This document shows positions 21,661 through 24,068 of a DNA stretch of 24,068 bases, piece by piece (the stretch's first letter is position 1; each line of letters starts with the position of its first letter). The position numbers were made by a program, and so were the translations under genes. The notes under the pieces are model-generated. The model did no database searches. It saw only the letters and a program-made list of their open reading frames with translations, and was not told the DNA's origin. Location of the stretch: the NCBI GenBank assembly GCA_946479905.1, contig CAMLIA010000045.1, forward strand, positions 1 to 24,068, given 5' to 3'. This DNA is from an uncultured Frankiales bacterium (GTDB lineage: Bacteria; Actinomycetota; Actinomycetes; Mycobacteriales; SCTD01).

Positions 21661-24068
21661 GGACTTCCGGTCGGCCGCCGCAAGCCTCGTCTACCAGGTC
21701 CGCGGCCTGGGCACGACCGGCGACGTCCTGCACGTGGGAGCGCATCCGGACGACGAGGACAGTGGCCTGATCTCGATGCTCGTCCGTGGGCACGCGGCCC
21801 GGGTCGTCTGCTGGTCGGCAACCCGAGGAGAGGGCGGCCAGAGCCGCGTCGCCCCGTACGCGGGCCGTGAGCTCGGCATCTACCGCACCTGGGAGACGCT
21901 GGACGCGCGAGCGGTCGACGGCGGGGAGTCGTGGTTCGGCCCGTTCTACGACTACGACTACAGCAAGAGCGGGGCCGAGACCCTCGAGAAGTGGGGCAGC
22001 GAGCGGCTCGTCCGGGAGATCGTCCGGGCCATCCGCGCCGCGCAACCGCAGATCGTGATCAGCGCCTGGCGCGGTGACGAGTCCGACGGACACGGGCACC
22101 ACACCGCCGTCGGGGTGGCCGTTCACGAGGCGTTCCTGGCAGCCGGCGACCCGACGCGCTTTCCCGAGCTGGAGTCGGTCGGTCTCGCGGCCTGGCAGCC
22201 CCGCAAGCTCCTTGTCGGGATGCGCAGTGACTGGGCACCCGGCGAGAAGGTCCAGCTGGGAGTCCGCCGGCCGGAGCTGGAACGGCCCGAGTACGTGCGG
22301 CTGAACACCGGCGCGTTCGACCCGATCGTCAACCTCACCTACGAGGAGCAGGGCGCGATCGCCCTCAACCAGCACCTGACGCAGGGCACGACGAGTGTCC
22401 CGACCCCCGGCGACCACTTCGTCTACCTCCGCCTGGACCAGGTCGCGCCCGGCTCCCAGCTGAGCGGGACGGAGGGGTTGTACGACGGACTCGACACCGG
22501 CCTGACCGGGCTGGCCGACTACCCGGGCGGGGGCTGCGACTCGCTGCGCAGCGAGCTCGCAGCGGTGCAGCGCCTCGCCGTCACAGCCGCGGAGCGCCTC
22601 CAGGTGGAGGAGCCCTGGCGCACCGCCCCGGCGCTGCTCGACCTCGTCGAGGGCCTCGCCCGGCTCGAGGACCACCTGGTCGCCAGCATCCCGGACGCCT
22701 CCTCGCGCACGGCGCTCGCGGGCTACCTCGCGCGCAGGCGCCGGGACGCGCAAGCTGTCGCTGCTCGCTGTCTCGGCCTGCGGCTGCTGGTCTCGGTCGA
22801 CCGCGCGACGCTGACCCCCGGCGAGTCGTTGGGGCTCACGGCGCGCCTGATCGGCTACGGCCCCGAGCAGCCGGCCGAGGTGACGTTCGAGCCGGCGGTG
22901 GGCTTCGCGGACGCCGAGGTCCGCCGGGTCGACACGGGCGACCCGCAGGCGGCGGCGTTCGTCATCACCGTACCGACGGATGCCGACCTGTCCTGCCCCT
23001 ACTGGCTGCGCGCACCGGTGGGCGACTACGCCTACGACTGGCCCGAGACGATCGCAGTCGGCGAGCCCTTCGACCCGGTTCCGATCACCGTCCACTGCTC
23101 ACTGCAGGTCGCGGGCAGACGGCTGCGGTTGTCCGCCCCTGCCCTGTGCGAGGAGGTGTTCGCCGGGGGCTACCGGCAGCTGGCGACGACGATCCTGCCG
23201 CCGATCTCGGTCCGTCCTGTCGTGGACCGGCACTTCCTTCGCTGCCGGGACGTGCCACAGCGTCTCGAGCTGCGCGTCGGCGTCCTCGGGCACCACAAGG
23301 GTGTCGTGCCGATCGAGGGGGTCCTCGAGGTCACGGTGCCGCCGGGTTGGACGGCGGCACCCGACCGGACGCCCGTCAGCCTGCGCAAGGAGGGCGTCGC
23401 CGACACGGTGACGGTGACGGTGACGGTCCCACCGGACGCGCCGGCAGGCAGCCAGCAGATCTCCTACGGCATGCGCTGCGGCGACCGGCTCTACGAGTCG
23501 TCCGTCACCACCGTCATGCAGACCGCGCCCGGGCTGGGCGGCGAACCGGACTCAGGGACCTGCCTGCGCCGCGAGGTCATCGCGGAGTCCGTCCCGGTGA
23601 CGGCCGATCTGATCGACGTCGAGGTCCACGAGTCCCACTCCTACGGCTACGTCAGCGGCATCGGCGATGACGTGCCACGCGTCCTCGCCGGCCTCGGGCT
23701 GTCCGTCCACGCGCTCAGCGACGACGAGCTCGCCCTGTCCGACCTGGCCGGTTACGACACGATCGTCATCGGGCCGAACGCGTTCCTCGCCCGCGACGCC
23801 CTGCGCACCTCGGCCGGCCGGCTGCTCGACTACGTCCACGGCGGCGGTGCGCTGCTGGTCCAGTACCAGGGCTACGCGTACGCGCAGATGAACGCCACCC
23901 CCTTCCCCTTCCGGTACCACGAGCCGCACGACCGCGTCACGCACGAGGGCTCGCCTGTCGAGATCCTCGACCCCGACCACTTCGTGCTGCGCTTCCCGAA
24001 CCGCATCGGGCCTGAGGACTTCGCCGGCTGGGTGCGCGACCGCGGCCTGTACTTCTTCGGCGAGTGGG
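21653..24068 (+). CDS. Very large PIG-L family deacetylase/amidase with NEW3-like and amidotransferase-like domains (3' end outside window)
   Basis: From GTG 21653 the frame is open for 805 codons to the window edge. Residues 20-230 form a PIG-L domain with GAHPDDE (29-35) and DGHGHHTA (145-152), which supply the zinc ligands. The middle (about 370-540) is beta-rich. Residues about 540-605 resemble a NEW3 (CARDB-like) domain (VTVPPGWTAAP, then VPPDAPAGSQ). Residues about 655-745 resemble a class I glutamine amidotransferase/ThuA-like flavodoxin fold (SYGYVSGIGDDVPRVLAGLG, then YVHGGGALLVQYQG). Large PIG-L proteins of this type occur mainly outside actinobacteria. No signal peptide is seen. 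Its 8-base overlap with the BshC fusion argues for a role in the same pathway, for example cleavage of thiol S-conjugates (as for BshB2/Bca and Mca) or a second deacetylation. The NEW3 and amidotransferase-like calls are tentative. Confidence 0.85.
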   Translation, partial: MPEDFRSAAASLVYQVRGLGTTGDVLHVGAHPDDEDSGLISMLVRGHAARVVCWSATRGEGGQSRVAPYAGRELGIYRTWETLDARAVDGGESWFGPFYDYDYSKSGAETLEKWGSERLVREIVRAIRAAQPQIVISAWRGDESDGHGHHTAVGVAVHEAFLAAGDPTRFPELESVGLAAWQPRKLLVGMRSDWAPGEKVQLGVRRPELERPEYVRLNTGAFDPIVNLTYEEQGAIALNQHLTQGTTSVPTPGDHFVYLRLDQVAPGSQLSGTEGLYDGLDTGLTGLADYPGGGCDSLRSELAAVQRLAVTAAERLQVEEPWRTAPALLDLVEGLARLEDHLVASIPDASSRTALAGYLARRRRDAQAVAARCLGLRLLVSVDRATLTPGESLGLTARLIGYGPEQPAEVTFEPAVGFADAEVRRVDTGDPQAAAFVITVPTDADLSCPYWLRAPVGDYAYDWPETIAVGEPFDPVPITVHCSLQVAGRRLRLSAPALCEEVFAGGYRQLATTILPPISVRPVVDRHFLRCRDVPQRLELRVGVLGHHKGVVPIEGVLEVTVPPGWTAAPDRTPVSLRKEGVADTVTVTVTVPPDAPAGSQQISYGMRCGDRLYESSVTTVMQTAPGLGGEPDSGTCLRREVIAESVPVTADLIDVEVHESHSYGYVSGIGDDVPRVLAGLGLSVHALSDDELALSDLAGYDTIVIGPNAFLARDALRTSAGRLLDYVHGGGALLVQYQGYAYAQMNATPFPFRYHEPHDRVTHEGSPVEILDPDHFVLRFPNRIGPEDFAGWVRDRGLYFFGEW

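Noticed and set aside
21635..23095. A 486-codon minus-strand frame
   Set aside because: It is antisense to the large PIG-L gene, which has HPDD and downstream domain motifs and stays open to the window edge.
23408..23440. A short tandem gacggt/gtgacg repeat
   Set aside because: It encodes alternating Thr-Val within a beta strand of the NEW3-like domain and is too short and simple to indicate a separate element.

Overview
The window is very GC-rich, strongly biased to G/C third positions, densely packed, and full of GTG starts and 4-base stop/start overlaps. The gene families (HelR-type RNA polymerase ATPase, Zur plus SmtB-like pair, YtrA-type GntR with ABC exporter) fit an actinobacterium (Actinomycetota). 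I cannot name the genus from sequence alone. No rRNA, tRNA, insertion sequence, phage gene or CRISPR array was seen, and no gene-free stretch exceeds about 175 bases.

Layout. (1) 1-4000: the 5' end of an acidic protein running off the left edge, a small lipoprotein, an SGNH/GDSL hydrolase and a HelR-like helicase. (2) 4019-5751: an iron-uptake pair, efeU plus a two-cupredoxin lipoprotein, behind a DtxR/IdeR-type iron box. It is followed by a 106-bp element bounded by perfect 21-bp inverted repeats. (3) 5770-10007: a zinc-type ABC importer (znuA-znuC-znuB-znuB, minus strand) divergent from zur and an ArsR/SmtB gene with a complete alpha-5 zinc site. (4) 10004-11490: an unrecognised 145-aa protein, a CoA-binding protein and a DUF1232 membrane protein. 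(5) 11503-13816: an ABC-2 exporter with its YtrA-type GntR repressor and a 30-bp dyad operator. (6) 13829-16409: a SnoaL-like protein and a PAS-GGDEF-EAL protein. (7) 16523-24068 (right edge): the most interesting region.

Region 7 looks like a complete bacillithiol-type thiol pathway, which is unexpected because actinobacteria normally make mycothiol. On the minus strand an overlapping operon encodes a BshA-like glycosyltransferase, a BshB1-like PIG-L deacetylase and a class V PLP enzyme without the cysteine-desulfurase cysteine. Divergently, one polypeptide joins a SAM-dependent methyltransferase to a BshC cysteine-adding enzyme that appears to lack the usual C-terminal coiled coil. It overlaps a very large second PIG-L protein (over 800 aa, with NEW3-like and amidotransferase-like domains) that continues past the window. 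The likely logic is: GlcNAc-malate synthesis (BshA), deacetylation (BshB), addition of cysteine or another amino acid (BshC), methylation (fused methyltransferase), and modification or turnover by the PLP enzyme and large PIG-L. The product could be bacillithiol, N-methyl-bacillithiol, or a new pseudo-disaccharide-amino acid metabolite.

Two metal-homeostasis loci (iron and zinc) and this thiol locus lie within about 20 kb, but nothing in the sequence links them functionally.
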